A DNA stretch of 64,000 bases from Bradyrhizobium viridifuturi. GTDB lineage: Bacteria; Pseudomonadota; Alphaproteobacteria; Rhizobiales; Xanthobacteraceae. The position numbers and the translations under genes are program-made. Below the pieces are notes generated by a model. It ran no database searches, had not been told where the DNA came from, and worked only from the letters and a program-made list of their open reading frames with translations. The stretch's first letter is position 1, and the number at the start of each line of letters is the position of its first letter. Below are positions 1 to 8,976 of this stretch, in pieces. The stretch spans positions 119,515-183,514 of the forward strand of contig NZ_LGTB01000013.1 of the NCBI RefSeq assembly GCF_001238275.1. Direction: 5' to 3'.

Positions 1-389
1 ACGCGCCCCTCGGCTCCGTCCTGCAGGACCTCCACCGGGAGCGACAGATCGCTCGTGAAGCGCGTCCAGGCAACCGCGCCACCGATCTCGAATCGCGATC
101 CCAGACCGTTCAGCGGCTTGCCTTGCTCGAGCGTGAGCAGGCGGGCAAGCTCTTCGGAATGCGCCTCGATCGTTTGCGCAACGGCACGACACGCTTCGGC
201 CCGTTCAATTTCGGAGGTTTCCTTCCAGATCGCAAACGCCTTGGTGGCTGCGGATATCGCGGAATCCAGATCCTCCGCCGTCGCGAGCGGCATCGCGCCG
301 ACGACGGCGCCAGTCGCCGGATTGATGACGTCCAGGACGCCGGCTGTCTCGACCTTGCGACCGTCAATGACCAGGCTCGAGCGCTGCAT
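1..389 (-). CDS. Aldehyde dehydrogenase family protein, N-terminal part (cut by left edge)
   Basis: The reverse strand reads open from an ATG at 389 to the window edge, about 129 codons. The translation has the N-terminal pattern of NAD(P)-dependent aldehyde dehydrogenases: an early INPATG segment, then a KAF.IWKE stretch and a LLTLEQGKPL segment around residues 90-100. The catalytic Cys/Glu region lies outside the window, so substrate cannot be judged. It is the last visible gene of the leftward cluster, about 100 bp downstream of the AraC/FeaR-like regulator, which fits oxidation of an aldehyde made by that pathway. Family call is firm, substrate unknown. Confidence 0.8.
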   Translation of the reverse strand, partial: MQRSSLVIDGRKVETAGVLDVINPATGAVVGAMPLATAEDLDSAISAATKAFAIWKETSEIERAEACRAVAQTIEAHSEELARLLTLEQGKPLNGLGSRFEIGGAVAWTRFTSDLSLPVEVLQDGAEGR

Positions 390-487
390 GCAAAGATCTC
401 CCAAGCGCAAGTGATGCGGCCGAGGAAAGACGATGATGCGTCTGCTGTCTTGGAAAAGAGCGCGGCGTTGATTGGACGGGAGCGCGG

Positions 488-1573
488 CTATCGGCGCACC
501 ACATCCGTGGGAGAGCAGTCGAAGGCCTTCTTGAAGCAGCGGTTGAAATAGGAGATATCGTTGAACCCCGATGAAAATGCGATCTCGGCGATGGTCCCGC
601 CTTCGGCGCCGCGTTGCTTCTCGATCAACCGGTCCCTCGCAAGTCGCAGACGGCGATCACGAATGAAGCTCGTGATGGTGGTCCCGACCGTGCTGAAATC
701 CTCTTGCAGGGTCCGCATCGACACACCGAGACGGCCGGCCAGCCATTGCGGCGTCAGGCACTCCGCGGTGAGATGACGGTCGACCAGCGCGCGGGCGAAT
801 TCGAGCCGGCCCGAGGCACGCTCCTTCGGACACAAAGGTGCAACGGCGGTATCCGTGGCGAACGCCTGCCGCGTCGCGTGGAGCAGGAGTTGCCGCAATT
901 CGCCCGATCGCTGGTGATTGGCCGGCGTCTGCAACATCTTGGCGACGAGCGCCCGCAGCATGGTCGACATCGGGTCCTCGGCGCCCAGGCGTCGCGATAC
1001 CTCGAAATCGTTGGGCCTCTCTGCCAGCAGCAATTGCCGCGGCAGATGCACGGAGAGGTGATTGATGAATTGACCGTTGAAATAGAAGTTCGACGGCAGC
1101 GAGGAATCGACCAGGATACAGTCACCCGGGGAAATAATGCTCTGTTGCCCCTGCTGCTCGACCCCGCACGTCCCCTCCAACTGGACAAGCAGAAAGAAGA
1201 ATTCGCCATAGTCGAGGCGGATGTCGCGCTCGTCGCGACGAACGACGCCGATGTCGCCGGCAACCTGGGCGATGTCCATGCCCGCAGCATCGCGAACCAG
1301 CACGCCGCCGTTGACGAGGTCGCGTTCTTCCCATCCGAATGGATTGAATCGTCCGCAGACGGACTGGAGCTTGTGCCTCCACTCCTCCAACGGAGCTTGA
1401 CTCCAGACTTGCGGAGTCCAGTTGCTAAACTCCTGGAGCTGCACGTGCTCCTCCCCTGGAAGGGCCGTCTGGCGGCTTTTATCTAACATGTTAAGCAGCT
1501 CTTCCGAGCTGTCAATGGGCGGTATCCTGCAGGGAACCGCATCAGCGTGCGCCGATGTTGATGCTGATGTCAC
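488..1573 (-). CDS. AraC family transcriptional regulator, FeaR-like
   Basis: A 361-residue protein with an N-terminal AraC-type cupin/ligand domain (roughly residues 70-220) and a C-terminal double helix-turn-helix (about 260-360). The second HTH carries the family signature IAEIAFSSGFNDISYFNRCF followed by FDCSPTDVVRR. The start is GTG at 1573, overlapping the livF stop codon (GTGA), so translation may be coupled; an alternative ATG lies 28 codons inside. FeaR-type proteins activate amine and aldehyde catabolism genes in enterobacteria. Here the neighbours are an aldehyde dehydrogenase and, further upstream, a MoaF-like gene, a similar context. It is the natural candidate to bind the paired 36-bp elements at 6313 and 8513, an inference. 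Confidence 0.85.
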   Translation of the reverse strand: MTSASTSAHADAVPCRIPPIDSSEELLNMLDKSRQTALPGEEHVQLQEFSNWTPQVWSQAPLEEWRHKLQSVCGRFNPFGWEERDLVNGGVLVRDAAGMDIAQVAGDIGVVRRDERDIRLDYGEFFFLLVQLEGTCGVEQQGQQSIISPGDCILVDSSLPSNFYFNGQFINHLSVHLPRQLLLAERPNDFEVSRRLGAEDPMSTMLRALVAKMLQTPANHQRSGELRQLLLHATRQAFATDTAVAPLCPKERASGRLEFARALVDRHLTAECLTPQWLAGRLGVSMRTLQEDFSTVGTTITSFIRDRRLRLARDRLIEKQRGAEGGTIAEIAFSSGFNDISYFNRCFKKAFDCSPTDVVRR

Positions 1574-2279
1574 GCGAGATAGGCGCTGTGCAGGATCTCG
1601 GGCCTGTCGATCAGCTCCTGTGGCTCGCCGGCAAAGCAGATTTTTCCACGCTCCATGACATAGGCTGCATGCGCGATCTTGAGCGCGATGTGCGTGAACT
1701 GCTCGATCAGAAGGACGCCGACACCCTGCGCGGCGAGGCCCTGCAGGACCGGGACCAAACGCGCGACCACGACCGGCGCGAGGCCGAACGACAACTCGTC
1801 GGCGAGCAGATAACGTGGTCGCGCAATGATCGCCTGCGCGAGGGCAACCATCTGCTGTTGTCCACCCGAGAGCGTGCCCGACCTCGCCTGCAGACGGTCG
1901 CGCAACTCCGGAAACGTGCCGAGCGCGACCTCGAGGGCCGCCTTGAGCTGCGGACGCGCAAGGTGGCTGCCCGCGACCTTGAGGTTATCCTCGACACTCA
2001 AATCGTTCAGCACCTGGTGCCCTTCGGGCACCGCAGCAACGCCGCCGGCGCGAATGGTCTCCGGCCTGAGGCCGACAATGGACTGGCCGTCCATTGCGAT
2101 CGAACCGCTGGTCGCCGGCAACACGCCGGCGATGGAAAGAACGAGGCTGCTCTTGCCGGCGCCGTTGGCGCCAAGCAGGGCGGTGATCCTCCCCGGCGAG
2201 ATCGTGAGATCGATGCGTGAAGAACGGCCTTGCCGTTGCGCGCGATGTTGAGGTTCTGCACGGCCAGCCCGGCGCTCAC
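1570..2279 (-). CDS. livF: Branched-chain amino acid type ABC transporter ATP-binding protein LivF (frameshifted)
   Basis: Second ATPase of a LIV-type importer. Walker A (GANGAGKSS), the signature LSGGQQQMVALAQA and a Walker B-like YLLADELSFGLAP are visible; the last has ADE where most family members have LDE, so this region deserves a check. The start is GTG at 2279, overlapping the livG stop by 4 nt. The first about 22 codons (SAGLAVQNLNIARNGKAVLH) are in a different frame from the rest. Inserting one base at about 2213 restores a continuous protein, so the gene carries a 1-nt deletion, either a sequencing error or an inactivating mutation. Length once repaired, about 237 residues, is normal for LivF. 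Confidence 0.85.
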
Positions 2280-2998
2280 GTCGCATCCTCCTCCAGGACC
2301 CCGAGATAGGCCGCCCTGACCTTTGGATCCGCAAGCACGTTCGGCGTTGGCCCATAGGCAATTGGTGAGCCAAAATCGAGCACCAGTGTCGCCGTGCAGG
2401 TTGCCGAGATCAGATCGACATCGTGGTCGACCAGCAGCACCTGCGCACCGCAATAACCGTGGATCGCCTTGATGACATCGCGCAGGTGCTCGCTCTCATG
2501 TTGAGCAAGCCCTGCTCCGGGCTCGTCCATCATGATCAACCGGGGCAGCCCTGCGGTTGCCCGCGCGATCTCCAGCATGCGGCGCTGATAGGCGTTCAGG
2601 TCGCGTCCGGGCGTATCGCGCCTGGCGAGAAGACCGACGAAGTCCAACGCCTTGTCGATCAACAGCCGCCGGGGCTGGCCGTCCGTCGGCACGTTGTCGA
2701 GCACCGCGGCGACATTGTCGCCGGCAGTCAGATTCTCGACGATCTGCTCGTTCTGAAACGTTCGGCGGAGGCCAAACGCGGCACGCTTGCGAATGGGAAT
2801 ATCCTTCAGGTCCCGCCCATCCACCCGCACACGGCCCTTCGTAGGCTGCACGAATCCGGAAAGCACATTAATCAATGTGGTCTTGCCGGCGCCGTTCGGG
2901 CCGACCAGACCGGTGACCGGCTCCGCAAGATTGGCGGTCAAGGCGTTCAAGCCGAGCACACCTCCGAACTGCACCGTCACGTCGTCGATCTCGATCAT
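2276..2998 (-). CDS. livG: Branched-chain amino acid type ABC transporter ATP-binding protein LivG
   Basis: First cytoplasmic ATPase of the LIV-type importer, 240 residues. Walker A is GPNGAGKTT near residue 35 and Walker B is LIMMDEPGAGLA near residue 155. The signature loop is atypical: NAYQRRMLEIARATAG replaces the usual LSYGQQ motif, so ATPase activity may be modified. The ATG at 2998 overlaps the livM stop (ATGA), consistent with translational coupling in one operon. It partners LivF, LivH and LivM at the inner membrane. Confidence 0.9.
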   Translation of the reverse strand: MIEIDDVTVQFGGVLGLNALTANLAEPVTGLVGPNGAGKTTLINVLSGFVQPTKGRVRVDGRDLKDIPIRKRAAFGLRRTFQNEQIVENLTAGDNVAAVLDNVPTDGQPRRLLIDKALDFVGLLARRDTPGRDLNAYQRRMLEIARATAGLPRLIMMDEPGAGLAQHESEHLRDVIKAIHGYCGAQVLLVDHDVDLISATCTATLVLDFGSPIAYGPTPNVLADPKVRAAYLGVLEEDAT

Positions 2999-4026
2999 GA
3001 CTCGGCCTTCCGCTTGCCACCCACGAGCCGGCGAACTGTTCGGACCAGATCCGCCAATTGGCCGGCCACGCCGCGCGGAGCCGTGATCAAGGCGTGCAGC
3101 AGGCCGAGACCGAAGATCATTGTCGCGATATTGCCGTCGATCCTGAAGTCGTTCAGTAGCGCCGGAAATGCCCGAAGCAGCAGCCCGGCCACGATCGGAC
3201 CGAGCCAGGAATAAGCGCCGCCGACGATGGTCAGCGCGAACAACATGATCGACTGACTGGCCGGGAACGCGCTTGCATCAAGCTGTCCCACGCCCCCTGC
3301 AAGCAGGCCTCCGGCGATCCCTGCAAGGAAGCCGGACAACGCAAAGGCCCGTACCTTGTAAGCAGTGATGTCGACGCCCCCGGCGAGGGCGCAAACTTCG
3401 CTGCGGCGGATCATCGCCCATGCGCGCCCTGGGCGGCCACGGACATGCGCAAGCACGAGCAGGTAGCAAAGCCCGGCGATGACGATGGCGTAGCGCAGAT
3501 AGGCTTCGTCGTTCTGCGCGAGCAAAGGACGCGCCATCATCATCCGCGTCCCCGTACTCTTGCCGAGGATGCCCGAGCCTCCATCCGGAAAGCCGAACGC
3601 GCTGATCAGTACCTGGATTGCACCGGCCATCATCAAGGTAACGATCGCAAGATAAAGACCCCGCATCCGCAGCGCGGGCAGGCCGATGACGAGCCCGACG
3701 AGCGCCGCGGCGATCCCGCCCGTCAGCAGCGCGAGCTCGAACGGCACGCCGAGGCCATGCGATATCCTGAGCGCAAACCAGCCGCCGACGCCGAGCAGGC
3801 CGTATTGCGCCAGCGAGACCATGCCGAGCTGCGCGAACAGCAGGCTGACGCTCAGGCTGGCAACGGTCAACGCGGTGACCGAAATCAGCGCGCGCAGCCA
3901 GTAATCGCTCAGCGCGGCGGGCAGGAAATAAAGCGCCAGGAGCGCGCCGGCACAGACGGCAATCGCGCGGAGCGGCAATCGTGCAGTAGAGATCGGCATG
4001 GCTGCCTGCAGGCTTCGGTCGGTCAC
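2995..4026 (-). CDS. livM: Branched-chain amino acid type ABC transporter permease LivM
   Basis: Inner-membrane permease of 343 residues with about eight to ten hydrophobic segments and the family segment LFAQLGMVSLAQYGLLGVGG near residue 65, where LivM proteins carry a conserved S-AQ-G motif. A second ATG at 4008 is an equally possible start. It is followed by livG with a 4-nt overlap and preceded by livH with a 6-nt gap, so the five liv genes form one leftward operon. Substrate class is probably an amino acid or small amide/amine, not resolvable from the permease. Confidence 0.9.
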   Translation of the reverse strand: MTDRSLQAAMPISTARLPLRAIAVCAGALLALYFLPAALSDYWLRALISVTALTVASLSVSLLFAQLGMVSLAQYGLLGVGGWFALRISHGLGVPFELALLTGGIAAALVGLVIGLPALRMRGLYLAIVTLMMAGAIQVLISAFGFPDGGSGILGKSTGTRMMMARPLLAQNDEAYLRYAIVIAGLCYLLVLAHVRGRPGRAWAMIRRSEVCALAGGVDITAYKVRAFALSGFLAGIAGGLLAGGVGQLDASAFPASQSIMLFALTIVGGAYSWLGPIVAGLLLRAFPALLNDFRIDGNIATMIFGLGLLHALITAPRGVAGQLADLVRTVRRLVGGKRKAES

Positions 4027-4032
4027 GTCGGA

Positions 4033-4896
4033 TCACCTGTAGACGAAGGTCACTCGACGCTGCATCCACAACATGGCGCCGACCGCAAACAGAAACGGGA
4101 CTGCGGTGCGGAACGGGCCGATCACGGGAATCGGGGTCAGCAGCGCCTCACAAACTCCGATCGCCAAACCACCCGCGACTGTCGCGGGGAGCGAGACGAA
4201 GCGCCCGAACACCGCGGCGGCGATCGCCGGAATGACCGCGAAGGTGAGCGCTTGTCCGCTCAAGCGCTGCAGATCGGCCAGCAACACGCCGCTGACGCCC
4301 GCCAGCAGGCCGGAGATCACCCACGCCCAACTGTCGACGCGGAGCACGCGAACCCCGAGCATCGCGCTGAGATCGCGGTTGCTGGCGAGCGCGCGCATCT
4401 GCAGGCCCACCCGGCTATAGGCGAGAAACAGCATCACGGCAGTGGTCGCCAGTACGCCAAGGCCGAATGCGATTGCCCGCGTCATCGTGATCCGGACGCC
4501 CAGGAGCTCAAAGCTCATCGTATCCGTGGGCAGACGAAGCCGGCGCGGCGCCTCACCCCAGACGTAGCCCATGAAGCCAAGCAGGATGAGCGCAAAGCTG
4601 AGCGTGGCCACCGCACGCATGATTGGATCACCGTAGGCCAGCCGGGGCGCGATGACGCGACCATAGAGGAACGAGACAAGCGCTGCTGCCGCGACACCCG
4701 CGATCCACGACCAGCCGGGAGGACCTCCGCACTCGACAATCGACCAGGAGACAAAGGCGGCCAGGGCACCGACGGCGCCCTGGGCGAAATTGACCACGCC
4801 CGCCGCCCGATAGAGCACCACGATGCCGACGCCGGAGAGCACGTAGGTTGCCGCCGTCGCGAGGCCCGAGACGAGAAAGGGCGTAAAATCAGGCAT
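4033..4896 (-). CDS. livH: Branched-chain amino acid type ABC transporter permease LivH
   Basis: Inner-membrane permease of 287 residues. The N-terminal LivH pattern VVLYRAAGVVNFAQGAVGAL near residues 26-45 is diagnostic of the family, and about eight transmembrane helices follow. The ATG at 4896 lies only a few bases after the stop of the binding-protein gene. It forms the translocation path with LivM. Confidence 0.9.
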   Translation of the reverse strand: MPDFTPFLVSGLATAATYVLSGVGIVVLYRAAGVVNFAQGAVGALAAFVSWSIVECGGPPGWSWIAGVAAAALVSFLYGRVIAPRLAYGDPIMRAVATLSFALILLGFMGYVWGEAPRRLRLPTDTMSFELLGVRITMTRAIAFGLGVLATTAVMLFLAYSRVGLQMRALASNRDLSAMLGVRVLRVDSWAWVISGLLAGVSGVLLADLQRLSGQALTFAVIPAIAAAVFGRFVSLPATVAGGLAIGVCEALLTPIPVIGPFRTAVPFLFAVGAMLWMQRRVTFVYR

Positions 4897-4902
4897 GACG
4901 GC

Positions 4903-6169
4903 TTACTTCGCGATGCCGATCGTCTTCTCGTAGGTATGCACATCGTCGAGTTCAGGATCTTCCGACTCGACGCACACCTGCTTTGCCACGAGCTTGCCGT
5001 CCTTGACGAACGACACCGGGCCCGCGTGATTGGCGTTGTGACGAGGACCTTCGCCGACGTACCAAGGCGAACACCACATGTCGCTTTCGAACCGCTTGAT
5101 GCTCCGCAAGGCCCTGCGTGACCGATTTCCGGTCGATCTTGGCAGCGTCCATCTTCAGCAGGGTTTCGGCGGTGACGCGCGCCGCCAGATAGCCGGCTTG
5201 CGAGAAGGTGTCCCGCGGATCCGAGGCCTGGCCATACTTGTCCATCACGGCAAGCCAGTTCTGCATATCCGGCGTGCCGGCGTCGGCCGCCTTCAGTTCC
5301 ATGTCGACGGTGACTTTGCCGTCCCAGTATTTTCCGATCGCACGCGGAAAATCCGGATTGTACAGCGAGGCAGGTCCGGTGAAATGCACCTTGTCGGCAA
5401 GCCCCTGCTCTTCCGCGGCGGCAAAGATCGGAACGGCCAGGCCCTTGGGCGTACCGACGCTGATGACGTCAGGCTTGAAGGCCATCGCCTCAAGGACGAC
5501 CGAAGTCGCGTCGAGCGAGCCAGGGTCGAACGTGATGATCTTGCCATCACCGCCTTGCTTCTTGATCCAGGCAACCGCGCCGGAGCAGGACCATTCGCCG
5601 AGATTCGGGATGTTCGGTGCGATGCAGACCACGCGCTTGATCTTGCCCGGATAGGTCTGCGCCACATCCATCACGGCCTTGGTATTGCTGACCCGCGGGC
5701 CGGCGTTGGTCGGCGCGTAGTTCTTCTGGAAGAAGCAATCGCGAGGGACGCCGACCCCCGCAATCACCATGATGCCTTCCTTTTCATAGATGCCCTGGTT
5801 GGCACCGCAATCGACGAAGCTCATGTTGCCGACCAGCGCGACCGCCTTCTGATCACGGATCAGCTTTGCCGCGACCTGCGATGACTGCTCGGGATTCCAG
5901 CCGTCATCTTCGAGTTGGTACTTGATCGGACGTCCGTTGACGCCACCATTGGCATTCAGGCATTTGAAATAGGCTGTCGCGGCCAGCCCGGAGGAGCTGA
6001 AATTGTCGGGTCCGGTCACGCTGACAATTCCGCCGATCACGATCGGCTCGCCGTTCGCCGCCTTGCCGGTGTTGGCACCGCATTTGGCATCGGCCGCATG
6101 GGCCGTGCAGCCGGCACAGCCGAGCAGCGCAGCCATGAAGATTCCCAGGATCGTGTTCCTCAATGTCAT
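4903..6169 (-). CDS. livK: LIV-type ABC transporter periplasmic substrate-binding protein (frameshifted near C-terminus)
   Basis: A secreted binding protein. The N-terminus (FMAALLGCAGCTAHAADA) is a signal peptide with Cys residues that could make it a lipoprotein. The body shows the Peripla_BP_6 type I fold, including IVIGGIVSVTGPDNFSSSGL near residue 44. From about position 5107 leftwards the reading frame shifts. The true C-terminus (SIKRFESDMWCSPWYVG to TYEKTIGIAK) lies in another frame ending at 4903, and removing one base restores it. The first gene of the liv operon, it has a conserved 36-bp element 144 bp upstream. The ligand is unknown; the catabolic neighbours suggest an amine or amino-acid-like compound. 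Confidence 0.85.
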
Positions 6170-6312
6170 GCGTTTCCCCTCATTAGGCCACCCGTCCGAC
6201 GGCGGCGTTGCACCGGTGCGTCTGTTTGCGATCGCGGCCCCGCCTCAAGGGAGGCCGAGCGATCGTCCGACGCTTGTCCGGCGCGATGACACTAGGCGCT
6301 GCCCTTTGCCGG

Positions 6313-6348
6313 CGTCTTGGACTCCGACGCAGCCGGCCTAGGACGCAA
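6313..6348. promoter_or_regulatory. Conserved 36-bp element upstream of livK, copy A
   Basis: This 36-bp stretch matches the one at 8513-8548 at 30 of 36 positions. The shared blocks are CGTCTTGGACTC at one end and CTAGGACGCA at the other. Read on the reverse strand each copy contains two TGCG-starting half-sites spaced about 16 bp, the direct-repeat layout used by AraC-family proteins. It lies upstream of the liv operon. Operator function and the AraC/FeaR-like protein as its reader are inference. Confidence 0.55.
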
Positions 6349-6423
6349 ACGAGCGAAGCGCCGTCATGGCAAGAAAAAGCGCGGCCCATGTCATGAGCCG
6401 CGCCAAGTGGAGGGACTGCCGAT

Positions 6424-6813
6424 CTAGATCGTCGCGCGGGCAACCAGGCTGGTGTCAGCGAACTGCTCGAAGCGAACGACGCGGCCGTCGTTCATGTCCC
6501 AGACGTGCACCACGCGTGCCGTCATGGTCTTCCCCGTCTTCCTGTACCGGCCCGAATAGGTCCCGATGCCGACGATCGTTGTCCCGCCGTCGACCAACCT
6601 TTCGAGCGAGAACGTATAGTCGATCCACTCTTCGCCGATGCGCTTGAAGACGCCTTCCACAATGGCACCAGCGCCGACATATGTACCCGCGTACGGAAAG
6701 CCCGCCATCTCGGTCCAACGAGTTTCGGAAGTGATGGGCGCCATCATGCCCACAACGTCCTTGCGGTCGGACGCCGCGTAATGCGCCTTGATTGCATCGT
6801 AGTTCGAGTTCAC
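6424..6813 (-). CDS. SnoaL/NTF2-like family protein
   Basis: A 129-residue cytosolic protein with the alpha+beta-barrel pattern of the SnoaL/NTF2 superfamily: an N-terminal helix (YDAIKAHYAASDRKDVVGMM), then strands ending in VVHVWDMNDGRVVRFEQFAD, the usual family C-terminal strand pair. Members are isomerases, hydrolases, dehydratases or binding proteins, so the reaction cannot be assigned. It is the last gene of a three-gene leftward unit with MoaF-like and SDR genes (15-nt gaps), which suggests an accessory catabolic step. Confidence 0.75.
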   Translation of the reverse strand: MNSNYDAIKAHYAASDRKDVVGMMAPITSETRWTEMAGFPYAGTYVGAGAIVEGVFKRIGEEWIDYTFSLERLVDGGTTIVGIGTYSGRYRKTGKTMTARVVHVWDMNDGRVVRFEQFADTSLVARATI

Positions 6814-6828
6814 GCGCCGCGTCCCCCG

Positions 6829-7623
6829 TCAAACCGGTTGCTTGTTCTCGTCATAGACAGTCCGGGACTTCATCTGGATGAAGGCCCCGGCGGGCTTGTT
6901 TTCGATGATGCCCTGGCTGGTCACGCCGAGAAATTTCCCGGTCGAGCGCATGGCATCCCAATTGTAGAAGAAGATCGACGCCACCGGGATGATGAACTCG
7001 CGAAACCCGAACACATACTGGTTGTCATCGAATTTGTATGTGGTGGCCAGATCGACATCACCATGCCCTCGCTGCACGCCGACGATGTTCTGCCAGGCGT
7101 AGCGCTGTGAGCTCAGATAGACGTGCTCGTAGACGTGCTGCGGGCTATATTCATAGTGCGCGGTCAATCCGATCAGATCCCTTGTCGGCGCAGGCTCCAT
7201 GCCTGTGGCCGGAACCGTGGGGCCGCCGACGATGCCGGGCGTATAGTCTTGCCTAACGCGCGGCTCGCCAGGCGCTTCACTCGCCGGCCGCACCCGTTCC
7301 CGCACCGACAGGACCCGGCGAGTGCTGAGATTGACGATGAAGGCTTCATCTTCGTCCGGCCGCCCGGACAGCGTCATGTTGACGAAGAGCACGTCCGGCG
7401 CCACATCGATCGCCTCGTACCAGTCCTGTCCCGATGCGCTCCCCTCCGCCCATTCAACCCGGTCCGCGGAGGTGAAATTCAGTCTGACCGCACGCCCGTT
7501 TTGCAGCGTGATATCGAGCGACCTGCCCGCGAGCCTGTCCGTGACCGGCAGGCGATTGGTGGCGATGCCGGCGGCGAAATCATCGAAATGTTTCCAGTCG
7601 GCAGGCCGGCTTGCTTGCTCCAT
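6829..7623 (-). CDS. MoaF-like protein (monoamine-regulon MoaF family)
   Basis: A 264-residue protein from ATG 7623, preceded by a purine-rich GGGAGGGAG ribosome site. The sequence resembles the MoaF family: an N-terminal beta-rich domain with FAAGIATNRLPVTDRLAGRS and, in the second half, LIGLTAHYEYSPQHVYEHVY followed by repeated strand pairs. In Klebsiella moaF belongs to the monoamine regulon. The molecular function is not established; despite the name a role in molybdenum cofactor synthesis is not implied. Linkage here to a FeaR-like regulator and an aldehyde dehydrogenase is consistent with amine catabolism. Confidence 0.7.
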   Translation of the reverse strand: MEQASRPADWKHFDDFAAGIATNRLPVTDRLAGRSLDITLQNGRAVRLNFTSADRVEWAEGSASGQDWYEAIDVAPDVLFVNMTLSGRPDEDEAFIVNLSTRRVLSVRERVRPASEAPGEPRVRQDYTPGIVGGPTVPATGMEPAPTRDLIGLTAHYEYSPQHVYEHVYLSSQRYAWQNIVGVQRGHGDVDLATTYKFDDNQYVFGFREFIIPVASIFFYNWDAMRSTGKFLGVTSQGIIENKPAGAFIQMKSRTVYDENKQPV

Positions 7624-7637
7624 TTCAGACTCCCTCC

Positions 7638-8426
7638 CTACTCGACGAACGCCAGCGTCGGCAGATCGACCACGGTGGCGCCGCCATCCACCGTCAGGAT
7701 CGAGCCGTTCATCGCGCTCGCCTCGTCCGAAGCCAGAAAGCAAACGACGTTGGCAACCTCTTCCGGCGTCGCCGGCCGGCCAAGGGGCACATCCTTGGTC
7801 ACCAGGCGATAGGCTTCTTCGATCGAGGAAAGACCGTGCTTCTCGACAAGGACCTGCATCTGCTCGTCGGCCAAGGCGGTCGCGACCCAGCCTGGGCAGA
7901 CCGTGTTGGTCCGTACGCCGCTGCGGCCGTAGTCGCGAGCCAGCGACTTGCCGAGGCCGATGCAGGCATGCTTCATGGTCACGTAGCCGGCGGCCTGCGG
8001 GCCCGCAAACAGGCCGGCAATCGATGCAACGATTACAATGGCGCCCTGTCGCTCGATCAGGTCCGGAAGGGTCTCGCGCGCGCAAACGAACGCCGTATCA
8101 AGGTTGAGGCGCGTCGACAGCGCCCACGTCTCGTCGGTCATTGAAATGGTCGGGCCGACCCCATGGCCGCCCGCATTCGCGACGAGAATATCCGGCTTGC
8201 CGAACTTGCCCCGAATTTCGCCTAGCGCGGCGCGGACCGCTGCGCCGTCTGCGGCGTCGGCCTGCACGACGAGACAGCCGGTCTCGTCAGCGAGTTCGCG
8301 CAGGGGCTCGCGGCGCCGGCCCATGACCGCGACCTTGGCGCCCTCCGAAGCCAGGCGCCGCGCAACGGCTGCGCCAATTCCCGTTCCACCACCCGTCACC
8401 AGGGCGGTTCGCCCAGCAAATCTCAT
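7638..8426 (-). CDS. SDR family NAD(P)-dependent oxidoreductase
   Basis: A classical short-chain dehydrogenase of 262 residues. It has the cofactor motif TGGGTGIG near residue 11, an NAGG motif near residue 90, a catalytic region where Ser and Tyr are followed by MKHACIGLG (Y-x3-K) near residue 155-160, and the C-terminal GSILTVDGGA. The usual ATG at 8426 gives the expected N-terminus; longer readings are not needed. It is the first gene of a unit with the MoaF-like and SnoaL-like genes, and a conserved 36-bp element lies 87 bp upstream. Substrate is probably an alcohol or ketone of the same pathway. Confidence 0.85.
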   Translation of the reverse strand: MRFAGRTALVTGGGTGIGAAVARRLASEGAKVAVMGRRREPLRELADETGCLVVQADAADGAAVRAALGEIRGKFGKPDILVANAGGHGVGPTISMTDETWALSTRLNLDTAFVCARETLPDLIERQGAIVIVASIAGLFAGPQAAGYVTMKHACIGLGKSLARDYGRSGVRTNTVCPGWVATALADEQMQVLVEKHGLSSIEEAYRLVTKDVPLGRPATPEEVANVVCFLASDEASAMNGSILTVDGGATVVDLPTLAFVE

Positions 8427-8512
8427 TGGTACCTCGAGCGCGTCCCAGATCGATATTTTTTCGAACGCCGCGTGACGCGGTCCGGGACAGCGATAAGCCA
8501 ACCGAGCCGGGT

Positions 8513-8548
8513 CGTCTTGGACTCGCGCGCAACCGGGCTAGGACGCAG
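8513..8548. promoter_or_regulatory. Conserved 36-bp element upstream of the SDR-MoaF-SnoaL operon, copy B
   Basis: Second copy of the element described at 6313, in the same orientation and again upstream of a leftward operon. Conservation of 30/36 bases in intergenic DNA whose flanks diverge argues for a binding site, not a duplicated gene end. Confidence 0.55.
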
Positions 8549-8645
8549 GCGAAGCCAAGGCGGTGCCGCGTTCCTATCCTTCGTCGATCAGCTGGTTGAA
8601 TATGTGGGCGGGATGATGATGCCATGATCGAGACGCCGAACGCTG

Positions 8646-8840
8646 ATGGAATGTCATCTCATCAGCGGCGGCTACGATTATCTTCTCAGATTCGTTCGTC
8701 GCAGCATCTCGCACTACCAAGAGCGGATGGAAAATCTGCTTGAACGCAACGTCGGAATTGAAAAGTATTTCTCCTATATCGTTCTCAAGTCGCCGATCGT
8801 GAAGCACGCTTTGCCTTTGAAGGCGCTCCTCGACCGCATT
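8646..8840 (+). pseudogene. Lrp/AsnC family regulator remnant (C-terminal effector domain only)
   Basis: Reading from 8646, the segment ECHLISGGYDYLLRFV continues through SHYQERMENLL and IEKYFSYIVLKSPIVKHALP, the pattern of the RAM effector domain of Lrp/AsnC regulators. The N-terminal helix-turn-helix is absent and an in-frame stop lies just upstream at 8625. No start with a ribosome site was found, and the frame runs past the usual family end into unrelated sequence. This looks like a decayed gene. The rest of the 8427-8976 interval holds the 36-bp element and nothing else I can assign. Confidence 0.55.
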
Positions 8841-8976
8841 CGTAAACCGATCGCCACAGTCGGCCAGCCGAGGGATCGCCTTTTCGTCCAGATTAGCCGA
8901 GCCCGATGTCATCGGGCATATCCGCAGGCCGCTTGGTGGCCCGGGAAGCGGACAACAACGACAAGCGAATTCACAC

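Noticed and set aside
3445..5121. A 558-residue plus-strand open frame opposite livM, livH and livK
   Set aside because: It is Arg/Gln/His/Asp-rich without any family resemblance and lies wholly antisense to well-supported liv genes; a by-product of high GC.
8574..8912. A 112-residue minus-strand open frame across the Lrp relic
   Set aside because: The plus strand shows recognisable Lrp/AsnC effector-domain sequence; the minus frame shows nothing.
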